NCBI GenBank assembly: GCA_025201375.1
Contig: JAIWZP010000051.1
Coordinates: 147,221 to 211,220, forward strand
Direction of reading: 5' to 3'
Source: Gongronella butleri
Lineage: Eukaryota; Mucoromycota; Mucoromycetes; Mucorales; Cunninghamellaceae
Length of the DNA stretch: 64,000 nucleotides
Shown: one piece after another, positions 1-13,903 of the stretch
Layout: each line of letters opens with the position of its first letter
Numbering within the stretch: position 1 is the stretch's first letter
Translations under genes and position numbers: made by a program
Notes under the pieces: model-generated
Told to the model about the DNA's origin: nothing
Seen by the model: the letters and a program-made list of their open reading frames with translations, nothing else
The model's database searches: none

Positions 1-3
1 TGT

Positions 4-669
4 TTAATCGTGCATTCTTACAAGGAGATTGTCCATGTCACCGACGATGGTGTAGTCGTTTACATAGATCCACATCATGGACCCGAGACCGCCGCACGAC
101 GACGGATGCCCCTGATCTGCAAGCTGCTTGGCAAGGCTCTCATTGCGCTGAACAAGATGCTGCGCAATTGTCAAGCCCGAGAGCCCATAGCATGTATGAT
201 AATGATCAGGCCCCCTGATGAAGAGCAAATAAAAAAGCCATGTGAACCAAGGTAAAAAAAAAAAAGAACAAACGCGACGTCATCGCGCACCAATCGACTT
301 ACTTGCCGGGTTTGTCAATGAGCCCACCTCGATCGGCTTGACAACACAACAAAAGGTACTCCTGCAATGCCTCACGATCAAACAGATAATCCTCTACGCA
401 AAAAAAAAGCGAAACATGAGCCTCATTCCTTCTTGTGCGCGTCCCGTGGCATCCCTTTTGCTTGTTTTCATTTACCTTGGGCAATGCCCTGGCGCATCCA
501 TTCAGCACGAATCAATGGAAAATCACCTGAGCCCCAAAATGAATAGCATCCGTCCACCAGCTTGTTCGTGCGTCCCTGGAAACCGCCTTCCAGCTGCATC
601 TGGCGTTCACAGCACCATTTCTATGCGCGCGTTGCGTCGATGAGTTGGCTAAGCGTCTCTTTTTTTTGG

Positions 670-727
<58 letters not shown>

Positions 728-1965
728 GTGAATTTGTCCATGTCTAGCCGGTGCATCTCGCCAACGAGCTCAATGGCCGCAACGCCACAAAAGGTATAGC
801 CATTGTGCGCCTCGACGCCCGGGTGCGGCCCAATGCCGCCCTCAAAGGTTTGCGACCTAGCAGAAACAAAAGATGTTTGGCATGTCACCGCAAAAGTGAG
901 ATGCAACGCCATTTCGCGCTTTTTCACACAAATTGCTTACCTGACAACAAAGTCGCCACAATTCGCAGTCAATTCCGGTGTCATCAGGTTCGTCAGCGTC
1001 GCAACAGACAGCGCACAATAGGAGCCGCTGCAAAAAAAAAAAAGCAAAAACGCGCGACGCGCGTGTCAATGGCCGCTTTCTGCTTTTTTTTTTCATTGAT
1101 CTCTTACCGGATGTCGATCTCGCCGCCCTCGTGCATGGTGAATGACCCATCCGGCTGCTTCATGCGCATTAAAAAATTGTAGAGCTTTTGCCTATGGCGC
1201 GCAAAAATAAAATCGCGTGTCAAAAGCGTGTCAAAAGCGCGTCAAAGTGCGTCTAGCGTGTCGAAACGCGTGCGAGACCGCGTCTCTTTCATGTACCTGT
1301 CGATCACATCATAGGCTTCCTTTGTGCCAAAGATGGCGAGTGAATTGACAGCGGCATAGGTGGTGGCAAGATGGGCCAATTGTGTCGGACCGCCTCCAAA
1401 CCCGCCGTCTGGATGTTGGCACGCGGCCAGCGTGGTGATTCCTCTGATAATGACGCGTGAGGATTAGGCTGCCATTCGACTTTTAATCGTTTTTACCGCT
1501 GAATGGTCTCATTTGGGAATTGGTAGCCAAGCAAGTCAAGAGAGTGTGTGATCCAATAGACGAGCCATGGCCTGCTGGCATCTAGCACGACCATGTATTG
1601 CCCAAGGTGCTCAAGTCCGCGTGTCAGATATGAAATGTGCTTCTGTCGATTCAATTGCACGCTGCAAAAAAAAAAAAAAAAAAAAGAAAAAAAGAGGTCA
1701 ATTGCCCATGTTGCTTTTAAATTCCAAAATCGCACTTGTCGAGGTTCTTGCGGTGAACATTGTTGGGCGCGTAGGGCACAAACGCCTCGAGGACGGCATC
1801 TTCGGTGCGTTTCTATCAGGGGGTGGGGGCAGGTTGAGCGACTAAAACGAACAAAACACGCTTCATGCGAAAAAAAATTACCTGGACAATGGACGACTCG
1901 GTGGGCAGACCATCGTCTGCGCAGCGCAGCTGTGTAAAAGGTACTTGACCGGTCAGAATACCCAT
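4..1965 (-). CDS. RAM1: Protein farnesyltransferase beta subunit
   Basis: This is the catalytic beta subunit that, with an alpha subunit, attaches farnesyl to CaaX-box cysteines of Ras-type GTPases and mating factors. It is split into about nine exons on the minus strand. In order they show a start near 1965 (MGILTGQVPF), the block LDASRPWLVYWITHSL near 1530, prenyltransferase repeats with GGFGGG near 1400, GGIGPHPGVEAHNGYTF near 830, zinc-ligand block LVDGCYSFW near 560, and DHYHTCYGLSGL near 195 with the third zinc-ligand His. The D-x-C and H zinc ligands are all present. The DHYHTCYGLSGL block favours farnesyl- over geranylgeranyltransferase. The frame ends at a TAA at about position 4, so the gene seems complete. 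One intron carries a 53-nt homopolymer just after its donor. The N-terminus is the least certain part. Confidence 0.93.
672..724. repeat. 53-nt poly(T)/poly(A) tract in intron
   Basis: An uninterrupted run of T on the plus strand. On the coding (minus) strand of the farnesyltransferase gene it reads GT followed at once by about 53 A, so it sits directly after the 5' splice site of the intron following the exon that ends LDMDKFTV. Confidence 0.97.
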
Positions 1966-2188
1966 GAAGCAAGATTTAAAAAGTTGGAAAACGAGCAAAA
2001 AAAAAAAAAGAGTGAGAGGGCGTTGCATTACGCATTTTTGGCCCGTCGTTCCAAAAAAGGAGACGCCAGTCCGGCCCGGGCCCGCATGGCTAATTTTTTT
2101 TTTTAAAAGCGCGTCTCTTTTTTTTCGTGCACTCGTCTTTTTTCTCTCTTTTCACTTGTTTCACCCCCAAATTCGCGTGTCGATCACC

Positions 2189-4161
<1,973 letters not shown>

Positions 4162-4855
4162 AACCGCAATTCCATTTGGTGCGTGTAAAAAAAAAAAAAA
4201 GAGATGAAAGGCGGTGTGCCAAACAAGGCAATCTTTTATTGGGGGGTGGTCTGAGGGGACGAGTGAAAAGACCTAAATCTTAACAAAAAGGGGGGGAGAG
4301 GAAGGGGGGGGGAATTCAAAGGGAGAGCGGCGCGCCAAAAGTGGAAAAAAGGGGTTGCGTGTGTACTCTTTGGGTCAAGCTGGCGCTCACTTTTTGCTCT
4401 CTTTATTTTTTCATTGCAATGGCATCAAAAAAGAGGGGGATGCAAGGCGCCCATGGTGCGAGAGAAAAAAAATGACGACGTTGGCTCCAAAGATGGCAAG
4501 AAGGGGTGTGCGTGAGCCCATTGGTGACCCATCTTTTCCCAAAAAAAAAAAGGGCCCCAAGACCTGCGCCAACCTTCTTTCCTTCCATTTGCGCCCAAGA
4601 TGATAGGCTGTTTTTTTCCACCGTGCGTGCTTTCTTATCAACCTCGCTGTCCACTCAATGCCAACGGAGTTTCGTGCATGATTTATAGCCTCGTTTTTCA
4701 TCCCCTTCCTCGTTTTTTTTTTCTCTCTTTTTCTTTCTTCTGTTTTACTTCTTTTTTTTTCCAGCCCACCCCCGCACACCCTTGACGCGTTTCCCATCTT
4801 TCTTCATTGATCGATCTACACCCTCTTTTATTTGTATTCTTATGCGCATTCCATT
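4162..4855. other. Intergenic region, HAT2-like to Ecl1-like
   Basis: Holds the 3' flank of the WD40 gene and the promoter of the next gene. It contains G-runs near 4286-4312 and polypyrimidine stretches at 4690-4770. I see no gene; open frames here are short and low in complexity. Confidence 0.6.
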
Positions 4856-4958
4856 ATGAGCGATCTTGCTTGGTGCACCCATTGCGACAAGGCTATCAGT
4901 CAATTTTCGGTAAAACGTCTTAAATGATCGATGGTGCAAGTCGGGGGCCCGCTGACGC

Positions 4959-4991
<33 letters not shown>

Positions 4992-5404
4992 GACAGGAAT
5001 CGTTGTATTGCAGTGAGCAGTGTCTACGAAATGATGCTTTGAAGAACCATCCTCTTCTTGGCTATACGTATCCAGAGTTTGTTGATTTCCCTCGTCCCCA
5101 TGGAAAACCAGCAGCAACAGTACCATCACAATTGAGCGCCGTCATGCCGGAACCAAAGCCATTGGCCATGTCCACGAGCTCATCACGCTCCAGCATCTGC
5201 TCGGCCGTTCCTACACTCTCAACGTCACATTCGACGCTGCCGTCGCCCGCTCTGTCCAGCTCACACGCGTCTGACGACGACATTGACCGATTGCACTTGC
5301 CTACAAGTAAAAAAACGCCCACACATCCCGCGCCATCTTGCCTTTTCCTGGGTCGATCCACTCCCACCACCGCCCTCTCGCGCGATCCCGTCTTTGGTCT
5401 TTAA
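4856..5404 (+). CDS. Ecl1/2/3-like zinc-binding lifespan-regulator protein
   Basis: The start at 4856 gives MSDLAWCTHCDKAISQFS. An intron (4910-4996, ending in a long T run and ACAG) joins it to ESLYCSEQCLRNDALKNHPL. The WCxxC...YCSxxC arrangement is the zinc-binding signature of the fungal Ecl1/2/3 family, small proteins linked to chronological lifespan and stress response in yeasts. Downstream is a Ser/Pro-rich, probably disordered tail. Read straight through, the frame stops at 5404. A donor-like GTAAAAAAAC at about 5309 and an acceptor TAAACAG near 5479 could instead extend the protein into a second Ser/Pro-rich exon up to about 5841, so the C-terminus is uncertain. The family call rests on the cysteine block alone. 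Confidence 0.72.
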
Positions 5405-7130
5405 GGGGGACAGCAAATTGGGCGACACAAAACTACAAAAAAGAGCGCAAAACAGCTCTTTTTATTTTTGCGTAAACAGACACTCTTTCGACAGCACACA
5501 TTATGATGCCACCTCCTCTTCTTCCCATTGACGCGCGCACGCATGCGCGTACAACAACAACTCCCTTCAGCTCCTTACAATCAGCACTCTTCTTCTGGAA
5601 CCCATGGTCCAATTCACTTTTTCACGTTTTTTTTTTCCTCGCTCGTTACGCAGCCATGGATCGCCCTTGTCGCGCCATTGTCGCTTCACTCTCGCTTTCT
5701 CCTCTCACTTTTTGCTCCTCTCACTCACACACATCACACGTGATTATATCCCCGTCGATTCTTCCATCATCCAAAAAGACACAACGACTCATGCTTCCCC
5801 TATTTTCCATTCCCCCCCAAAAAAATTTAACCTCTTGTTGATACCCTGCCCTTAAAACCTTGTGCTTCCACCAATCATGAACATGAAAAATCCCTCATAC
5901 CTCTTGTTTACCTCGTTTTCCACTTATAAAAACCATTTCATTGTCTTTTTTTTTTTTTGTCATGAAATAATCCCCTATCTTGGGCACCCGCCGCTTTGGC
6001 GCCCTTGAATCAAGGCTAGGATTGGTTCCGATAGAATGGAGGGGTCATTGGCAGAAGCATGAGACCGAGACGGGACGAGAGGGGAAGGAGGCAGATGGAG
6101 GGGGCCTTGACGACGCGTTCTGACTGGTTCCTTTGGAAGGTGACCTGACTTTTTTTTTTCATTTGTGGGCGGCTGCGTTAGGACCATGAAAGGCAATCGT
6201 TCATTTTTGGGTCAAAATCTGGGGGACCATGTAATTCTATTTGGACCAATGACATCATTGTCGACGTTTTGGCCTTGTTTGAATTTTTTTTTCTCACCTC
6301 ACAAAACAAAATAAGCCAAGTGTGCTCGCACATGACGTTGTATGGATGAGGCAATTGACCCCCCTTGGGCCTCTTGCAAGACCTTGATCGACCAATCATC
6401 GTGCACCCAAAATGCGCCCCCTCTGATGCCGTGGATCATTCTTTTTCCCGTCCACTCCTTAAAATAACTAAAGATAACACGACGCGCACCCGCTGCGCGC
6501 TCCGCGTCGCACACGCACACACGCACACACGCACACCCTCACTTTACCCACCTTACATCACATGATCGTCCCATTGGGCAACCAAAGCGCAATTGTTCAC
6601 GCGCCCAGTCATCCTATCGCATCATTTCACCGTCATTCGTTGTCCCCATGGATGATGGAGATCGGCGCTCCCCCGCTTTTTTTATTATTATTTTTCTTTT
6701 ATTTTGCATCGCCGCCCTATCCGAGGCGCTGGAGAGCGTGGATGCCTCCTCGGTGCGTGGCACGCGGTGCGACTCGCGAGCGCTCACAGGGTTCAATTGC
6801 AGCATTTTCGCGGACGTCCCCAAAGCACCATACCGCATTGCACTGAAAAGAAAATAGGCTCCATTTCTTGGTTCCCGTGCCCAAAGGAACCAAAAATCCC
6901 TTTTCTGGCTCTATCCAAGCAGAAAGGTGCACGTCTTTGTGCAACTCTGCAAGCCGCGTTGCTTGCACAAGAGATAAGAGAAAGGCCATGCCCGAGCTGC
7001 GCAGCGTCGCGATTTTCGAAAATGGTGATTTTGCAAGGGGTCAGTCGACAGATGCTCAAATGGCCACGCCAATTCTAATCCATGGTTGAACAACCCTCAT
7101 TTGCTGACAAAACTAAAAGGAAAACCAGGA
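5405..7130. other. Intergenic region with CA repeat and one secreted-like small ORF
   Basis: Mostly low-complexity 3' flank of the Ecl1-like gene. A short CA/GCACA microsatellite lies at about 6508-6538. The small ORF at 6648 is listed separately. From about 6985 onward a fragment of repeat family A begins (core near 7010-7060). Confidence 0.55.
6648..6857 (+). CDS. Small ORF with signal-peptide-like start, unrecognised
   Basis: A 69-residue frame begins MDDGDRRSP, followed by a strongly hydrophobic stretch (FFIIIFLLFCIAAL) and a hydrophilic remainder with two cysteines (RGTRCDSRALTGFNCSIFA). It has the layout of a secretory signal plus a short mature peptide, or the first exon of a larger secreted protein whose rest was lost where repeat family A sequence begins about 130 bases downstream. 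The hydrophobic part overlaps a T-rich run, which by itself encodes Phe/Leu/Ile, so this may be chance. No homologue is recognised. Confidence 0.2.
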   Translation: MDDGDRRSPAFFIIIFLLFCIAALSEALESVDASSVRGTRCDSRALTGFNCSIFADVPKAPYRIALKRK

Positions 7131-7149
7131 GGTCGATAAGCTGTTTTGC

Positions 7150-8265
7150 GCGCAAAAAGCGATCAATGACAGATTTTCCACGTGTCATCATCAATGGTAG
7201 CCACAATGGTCGCTGTTGTTGTCAATGCTGCCGTGCACAGTCAACCACATGCCCTTGTTGTGCCCTGCCACGCGGAAAAAAATGGGCCAAATTGGTTCAA
7301 TATTGTCGCGTTTTACACTTTTTTCTAGAAAAATAGCGTAATTGCCATTTGCTTGAGTTCCTGCCTAGCCAACGCCGAATTTTAACCGCGTTTTCATCGA
7401 TTCCACGTTTTCTCGTTTAAATGAGCCTACTCTTGCATCTCTGCGACTACAGGATGCCGCGCAACAACCATTTTCAAAAATCACGAATTTTCCAAGGTGT
7501 GCAGTCGAAGAAATGAAAATCATACAATTTAGGACCTCAGCTCGCCACACCATTCATCCACAAGGTAGTCACTTCTCGTTCACGGACAGAAATGCAATAA
7601 AAGCCTGGGGTCCATCCACTGGTTTGCGAGTAAAGCGCGAAAAGCTGCGGTTTTTCACCGCAAGGCAAGGTCAATGAAAAATGCATGTTAATCGATAAAA
7701 CTTGCACGATCTGAAAGAGCAAGTCTTGCTGCGTGTGTGCATATGAGTGATCATTGAAAAAAATAACTTTTGGCGTTTTTGACACGGTTTGTAAATCATA
7801 TATGCTTTTCGACGCGTGCAAAACCGCGTCACCCGTCAAGTTACACGCGACTGTTCCTAATCCAATTCATGCATATGGCGTGTCTCTTGCTAATGAGCGC
7901 TATAACGCGGCGCTATAAGCGCGCTTTCCCTTGCAGTTCACGCTTGAAAATTTATCTGAGATCACGAATTTCTCGTTAACCAGCAGGTCGATCCCAGACT
8001 TTTTGGGCATTTTTTGTGGTTTCTCCATGCAGTGACCATTGCGTGCAAGTTTGGTGTCATTCCGCGGACCCATTTTTTCGATTTCTTCTCGGCTACTCAA
8101 ACCAGCTCATTTCTTGATTTTCATGTAGCGCGCCCCAAATGACTGTTGGCATCCGCACGTTCAATTATACTCAGGGTTTCTAGCGCACCATTTCACGTTG
8201 CGAGGTGTTTTGCAGCGCCGCATTGCTCGGTTGGACAGCTTCAGCCTATTTTTGCAAAATGACCA
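7150..8265 (+). repeat. Dispersed repeat family A, copy 1
   Basis: About 1.1 kb that aligns by eye along its whole length, in the same orientation, with 51770-52880. Shared landmarks include CTCGTTTAAATGAGCC, CCAAGGTGTGCAGTCGA, GAGTGATCATTGAAAAAA, GCGTGCAAGTTTGGTGT, CATGTAGCGCGCCCC and CCATTTCACGTTGCGA. The copies are heavily diverged, with no terminal repeats or target duplication that I can see and no long frame. It is probably an old, dead mobile element. Confidence 0.8.
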
Positions 8266-8945
8266 CTATTGATCATTTGACCTTTTACTTTTTTTCTCAA
8301 TTCTGAACGATAGCCTACAGGTCCGAACACATCAGCCCTCGAATTCGAATTTAATACAATCGTCAAGACCAAACACCTTGAAATGTCCTCAGCAAACATC
8401 TATAGTATACTCCAAAAATCTGATGTTCCGCGCACGTCTTCTCGCATAGACAGCACATTGATGTCTCGAAATTACTCGAATGCTATCAATATCCATGACG
8501 AAACAACTGATCAAATTTTGTCATGGATCGGATGGTTGTAACACCAGTCATCTCTACAAGATCATGTAACTTGGCCATTTCGATGCAATTGGCCCAAATG
8601 TCCCCAAAACTGGACGACATCAGATTTAGCCGATTGCATTGGTGCCCTGTCAGTCGCTTGCTATGCAGTGAAAAAAATGGGAAACAATTAGACGATCGTC
8701 GAGAAATCGCCATTAAAATTGTATTTATCGGCTTTTGGCATTTTGCAAATGATCTGGTTACATGGATTTATTGAGACAAGATTGAAGTGAGTAACGCGGA
8801 GTTATCAGGCTATCATTTAAGCCATTGTCGCCCGAGGGCGCAAAATTAACCAGCAATAATCACTGTTTTTTTTTCTTTTGCTGATTTTCATTTTTACAAA
8901 ATTACACAAATATTACAAAGAAAATAGGGAAGAGGGAAATCAATT
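8266..8945. other. Gene-poor flank between repeat A and the receptor gene
   Basis: AT-rich sequence with no recognisable gene. A 75-residue minus-strand frame (8486-8713) gives no match to any family I know and may be a fragment of a decayed element. Confidence 0.4.
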
Positions 8946-11900
8946 TTAGCCCGAGACGAACCAGCGCGAGCCAGCGTATTCCTTGCTCCAATGGTCCATG
9001 AGGACGCAGACGCGTTTGCGTGCCGTTTCACCCTGATCGCGGTTGTTTGTTGACAAGGACGACACGGACGACACAGACGAGGAACGTCGAGGCGGTGGCG
9101 GGAGCGATGACAACACTGGCACTACTGGTGGTCTCATTTCGGTGGTCGGAGGGGCGGTGACGGCGACAATGGGCGGTGCATGGTGATTTGCGGGCATGTC
9201 GTACGTCATTGGGACATTTGGGGATAACGACGTGCCATTGGTGTTTTCAGGCCATGCATTTTCAATGTGGATGAGGGTTGTCCAGCCGTGCAGGAGGCCA
9301 TCGGATGGTAGGACGAGTGTTTGATCGGTTGCGTCGTTGCTAAGCTCTGCAGCGGCAGGTTCAATGTCCATGAGCGTGCCACGGCCATCGAGGGTTAATG
9401 GCATGCCGGTCGGCATAGAAGCGGCATCGGCGGCGTCGTGTGGTCGCTTGCCTAGCAGGCTGTTGAGACGCAATTGACCCGGATCGACGCGCATTGATGC
9501 CGATCGCCGAATGGGATGCAGCGACGGTGTCAATGACAAGGGAGGAGGGAATGGTGGTGTTGGTCCCGAGGGAGATGCATCCTCCATATGGTCGATGACC
9601 AAGGGGATCTCCAGAAACGACGCTTCCATGGCATTTGTCGTTGTTTCTTGACTTGACGATGCGGGTGGGGGCACAGGCAGCGATTGATATCCCGGTTGCG
9701 GAGCAGCAATCATATTTCGCACTTTTTTCGGTGCAATGATGCTTTTGTTCGACTCAATGCTGCTCGTAGCCGAGGCATTGGAGGCATTGGAGACCTGTGA
9801 GAGATTGGAAGGTGTGCGCGTTTGAATCGAGAGCCTGCGCGGACTGCTGGTCGCCTTGCTGCCACTTTGGATACTACTGGAGCTGCTGGCATCGTCGCGG
9901 ACCGAATCGGGTGAGATTGAATTGAGTGATCGCGCCTTGATCGCGTCGGTCGGCGATAAAAAAAAAGAAGCGGGGCTGAATCGCGACGCGTCGTCTTTTT
10001 CCTTGTTCTTTTTCTTCGATGACGATGCGGTGGGCGGCGATGGAGACAGTGCTGAACGCGGCAGCGGTGCAAGCGTTTCTGTGGGGTGAAGAGTCGACGA
10101 GGGGAGGAGAGTCGATGTAGACAAACTCGAAAGTTGCTTTTTGAGGGATCCGCGACGCGGCGACAGTGACAAGGTCAATGACACAAGGCTTGGGCGCCGT
10201 TTTTCGCGCTGAATGGTAGGTGTTGTGACCGAGATGGCAGGCGACACGATGCGTATATTTTGGCTATTTTGGGCCGTGCTTGCGTTTGAGGGGTGTGCGC
10301 TATCAGTGGATGCAATGGATGGATGTGGCAGGAATTGCTGCGCATGTGCTTGTTGTTCTGCTTGTGTTTGTGGGTGTAAATCGTGCCATGGTGCATCTTC
10401 AGACATCATTTTTTGCTTTGCTTTGGATAAATACGTATTGACCACGCCCGATTCGGTATTTGCTCCTCCATTATTGCTGTTCACCATATCATCAGAAGCT
10501 GCGCGATCGCCAATGGCTTCCTCTGTAACTGATGTCCACATGGACGACGTGGACGACAATGGCCGGAAACGCTGTGCATTCCCACTTGTGGCACTGATCA
10601 TGCTGTTGCGCTGATCGCGCACAGGTGTATCGGTCGTTAAAAGTCGTGGGGCTGGCAAGAGCAGACTACTCCCAGCGGCGCTGCCTCGCCTATCCGTCGA
10701 CATGACGCGTTGCACATTAGACGAGGTGAGGGTGACAACAGGCACGCCATTGATGATCGGGTCACCAAATGAGAGCGATGTGTTGGCTGGCAGCTGATTG
10801 GACGTGTCATCGGATCCCAAAATGCCGGGTCCGGTTGCTACAGGCGCAATTTGGTGCACGGGCGGGCCTGTATAGTCAAATGGTTCGTCAAAAGGCACCT
10901 GCATCATAAACGACCCATTGTCGTTATTTAAATCGTCATCATCATCCGTGTGCCGCGGTTTTAACCGGCAAATTCGCGTTAAAAAGAAATGGATGGCCTT
11001 TGCGAGCCATGGCCACGTGTACGGATTGATCTGGTGGCTCGCACGGCGCGGACGGTGTGGCGTCTTGGCGTCGGAACGTGACGATTTGTCCACGCACACC
11101 GACGAATGCCGATCTTTTCTGCGACATCCGAAGCACATGAGCATTCGCGCCCACCACCGAGGTTCGGACTCGGCCAATGGCTGGAAATACCCGGTCTCGC
11201 GATAAAGCGCCTTGCTTGCATCCGGCGTGTGCGGTTTAAACGTGACCAAGTCCATGTCGTCATTGTTGTTGGTGCTGTGCACGCTAATGGTCCCCGCCTG
11301 ATCCTTGCTCCTGGCCGACATCATCGACCGCCGTCGAAGCAATGTCTGTGTTTTTGGCAAATCGTACTCATCCACAAAAACGCGCCGCACGTACCGCCGG
11401 CATCGACCCAGCGCGTACCACACCACCGGATCCATGAAATACAACACCGACGTGAACGCACCTTTTATAAAAGGAAAGGGATCAGGCCATGGTTTCCTTT
11501 TTTTTCTTTCTTTTTTTTCCCGTCACCTTGAGCGCAATTGATAGAAGATGTGACCGTGTACAGCGTGAAACTGGAACCCGTGGACGCGATGTTCATAATG
11601 GCTAGACGCTTCCATCAGCTCATTGGCTCTTTTTTTTTTTTTTTTTTTACGCGTTTCTTTGTGTTACCGTGGATTGGCAGCCAGAGTTTGCAGATCACGG
11701 CGACTAAATCGAATACAGGTCGCGTTAGCACTTTGTTTTTTTTTTTTTTTAAAAAAAAATATTTCGACGGAAATGGGGTCCTTTTTACCAAACGCGTACA
11801 TGGCGGATCGTACGATGATCCAGCGAAATTCTCTGACAGGGTCGACACGTTTTGACAGGTCACTGAGTGACGGCCGCACGTGCTTGTGGACATCAGGCGC

Positions 11901-12694
11901 ATAGCACACGGCGGTCGACACAAAATTGTGCCGCTCCATAAAATACCGGATCAGCAGCGTCACCGTACTAAAAAAGGCAACGGCTACTGGGAAGATGTTC
12001 ATCGAATAGAGCACGAGCTGTGCGTAAAAAAAAAGGGTGTGCATGTATCAATTGAGTGCGACTCCATGTAGGGCAGGGCGGGCGGAAAATGATGATGACT
12101 TACCCAATTGACTTTTTCCTCATCTTTGATGCTTATGTACAGATAGGTCCTAGGGATGGATGGTGAATGATATCATTCACAAGGCGGCTTTTTTCTTTAC
12201 CAGCAGCTGACGGGCGCTGAGAATTGGATCCTGCCAACGTGGATCATGACGGCCGAGACGAGGGCAACTGGAAAGCTATACAATACGATGCCTAGGTAAT
12301 AAAATTTCTCCAGTCGCCAAGGATTTTCGACCTTGACAATGAGCACTAGGATCGTATGGACACCGACGGTCGCCAGAATGCAGGGCGACATAATATCCAG
12401 CCAGCTGACAAAAAAAAAGCCGACTTGGCACGTCGCGGTGTGTGTATCGACGGCAAACAGCGTGTAGCGGAACGCGCCGCGGACAATCGAGATGAAGGCA
12501 GCAGTAGCAATGAGCCTGAGCGTTATCCGGTTGCTCTCGGCACGCATAAAGTACCAAAAGAAGAAATGAAAGGTCAGTGTCACGATGCACGCCGCCATGG
12601 ACACGCCTGTCAGGATGGCCAGCAGGCTCATCAGAAAAATAATCTGATCCGAAGTCAACACGAAAATCGAGCTGCCTCCAATGGAATATGGCAT
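8946..12694 (-). CDS. Seven-TM receptor (cAMP-receptor-like GPCR) with long cytoplasmic tail
   Basis: The start near 12694 gives MPYSIGGSSIFVLTSDQ and then hydrophobic helices: IIFLMSLLAILTGVSMAACI, LRLIATAAFISIVRGAF, a third around SPCILATVGVHTILVLIVK, FYYLGIVLYSFPVALVSA, LYSMNIFPVAVAFFSTVTLL, FRWIIVRSAMYAFGVAVI and a last one around SVLYFMDPVVWYAL. About six exons join cleanly; for example an exon reading TYLYISIKDEEKVNW lies at about 12105-12150. After TM7 a single exon of roughly 800 residues encodes a Ser/Thr/Pro-rich, probably disordered tail with poly-Ser and Asp/Asn runs. The layout resembles Dictyostelium cAR/fungal Git3-type receptors, which act at the plasma membrane through heterotrimeric G proteins. 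Ligand and exact subfamily are unknown. Confidence 0.72.
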
Positions 12695-12948
12695 GGGCAA
12701 AAAGCGGATATAACGATCGATACAGCAAGTGGAGAAAAAAAAAAAAAAAGTGTTGCTGGGGAGGTGGGTTCTCGATGCGAATCGTGTGAAATAAAGGCAA
12801 GGAGAAAAAAAAAAAAAAAAGGCCAATGACACGGAATCTGTTCCACACCCACATTGCATTTATCCCGGACAGTCTCGCAGTCCAATCCGAAATCATGGGC
12901 CTCGAGCAAAAAAGTGCACGCTTTTTTAGCTAAAACGTCCATGCTTTT

Positions 12949-13692
12949 TTATTGTTGGTTTTCAAATTGCATTGTACAAATGTTGTTCTTGATGAGCGGG
13001 CCCTTTGTGAGCTTGAATTCGGCCATCTGTTCCTTGACCTGGCCGACGACCTCGTCCTGACTGGCCTTGTCGAGTCGCTGTTGGCCCTTTTTGTGCTTGA
13101 TCTCGATTTTAACGCGATTGCCCTTGTCGAGGAATTGGATCGCCTTGTTGAGCTTGTGGCCCATGTCGTGCAGACTGACGTTCCAGCCAAAAGTGACCTC
13201 TTTGGTGATCTGCTCAACCTGTTTGGGCTTCTTTTTGCTGGCCTTTTGCTTTTCAAACAATTGCTTCTTGTCAAACAGACGGCACACAGGCGGCTTGGCA
13301 TTGCTGTTCACCTCGACCAAAAAGTAGCGCGATCGGTCAATCGATGCGAGCACGCTGTCCACCGTCTGTCGTTCATGCACCTCGCCCTCCGCGTCCACAA
13401 ACGTGATATAGCGGCTGGTAATCTCCTCGTCGCGCCGCGACCGCTGCTGCTGTTGCTGCGCACCGCCCTTTTTGCTGCTGCTGCTGCCGCCGCCGCTGCT
13501 ACCACCGGGACCGCTGTATGCGCGCGCTCCAACAAGACACTTGGTCAGCATGGACAACGGTGTCGACATGGCCATCGATGGCGCCAAACCACGCGTGATC
13601 GTGCGAGACATGGCCATGGACCGCACCGGCGTGGCCGCTAATCGAGGCATCACAGTGCATTGACACACCGATCGTAGAGCCAACAAGGACAT
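12949..13692 (-). CDS. Mitochondrial translation initiation factor IF-3
   Basis: A single-exon 247-residue protein. Residues 1 to about 60 are rich in Arg/Ser/Met and lack acids, as expected for a mitochondrial presequence. A Gly/Ser and poly-Gln linker follows. The IF3 N-domain then starts at about residue 90 (EEITSRYITFVDAEGEV), with PPVCRLFDKKQLFEKQ, a Lys-rich linker, and the C-domain (KEVTFGWNVSLHDMGHKLN, FLDKGNRVKIEIKHKKGQQ). IF3 binds the small mitochondrial ribosomal subunit and checks initiator tRNA pairing. I chose the Met at 13692 because the longer upstream frame runs through polypyrimidine sequence that looks like 5' UTR. Confidence 0.93.
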   Translation of the reverse strand: MSLLALRSVCQCTVMPRLAATPVRSMAMSRTITRGLAPSMAMSTPLSMLTKCLVGARAYSGPGGSSGGGSSSSKKGGAQQQQQRSRRDEEITSRYITFVDAEGEVHERQTVDSVLASIDRSRYFLVEVNSNAKPPVCRLFDKKQLFEKQKASKKKPKQVEQITKEVTFGWNVSLHDMGHKLNKAIQFLDKGNRVKIEIKHKKGQQRLDKASQDEVVGQVKEQMAEFKLTKGPLIKNNICTMQFENQQ

Positions 13693-13870
13693 GATCGAAA
13701 CAACTGGTATAAAATGCAGAAATGCACCTGGAAGAAAAGAAAAAAAAAAAAAAAGCAACAAAGAAAAAGAGCAACAATGCAACACGGACGGAGCCCATCG
13801 GCTTGTCACCGTCTTGGGCAAAATGGCGGAGGTTCAATGGCATGCTGACCCTTGTCGATCGTGCGCCCAC

Positions 13871-13903
<33 letters not shown>

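Noticed and set aside
8946..11447. Treating the 833-residue frame as an independent gene
   Set aside because: Its first residues complete TM7 of the receptor read from upstream exons, so it is the last exon of that gene.
13693..13821. Longer N-terminus for mitochondrial IF3
   Set aside because: The extension is encoded by polypyrimidine leader (poly-Phe/Leu) and the Met at 13692 starts a normal presequence.
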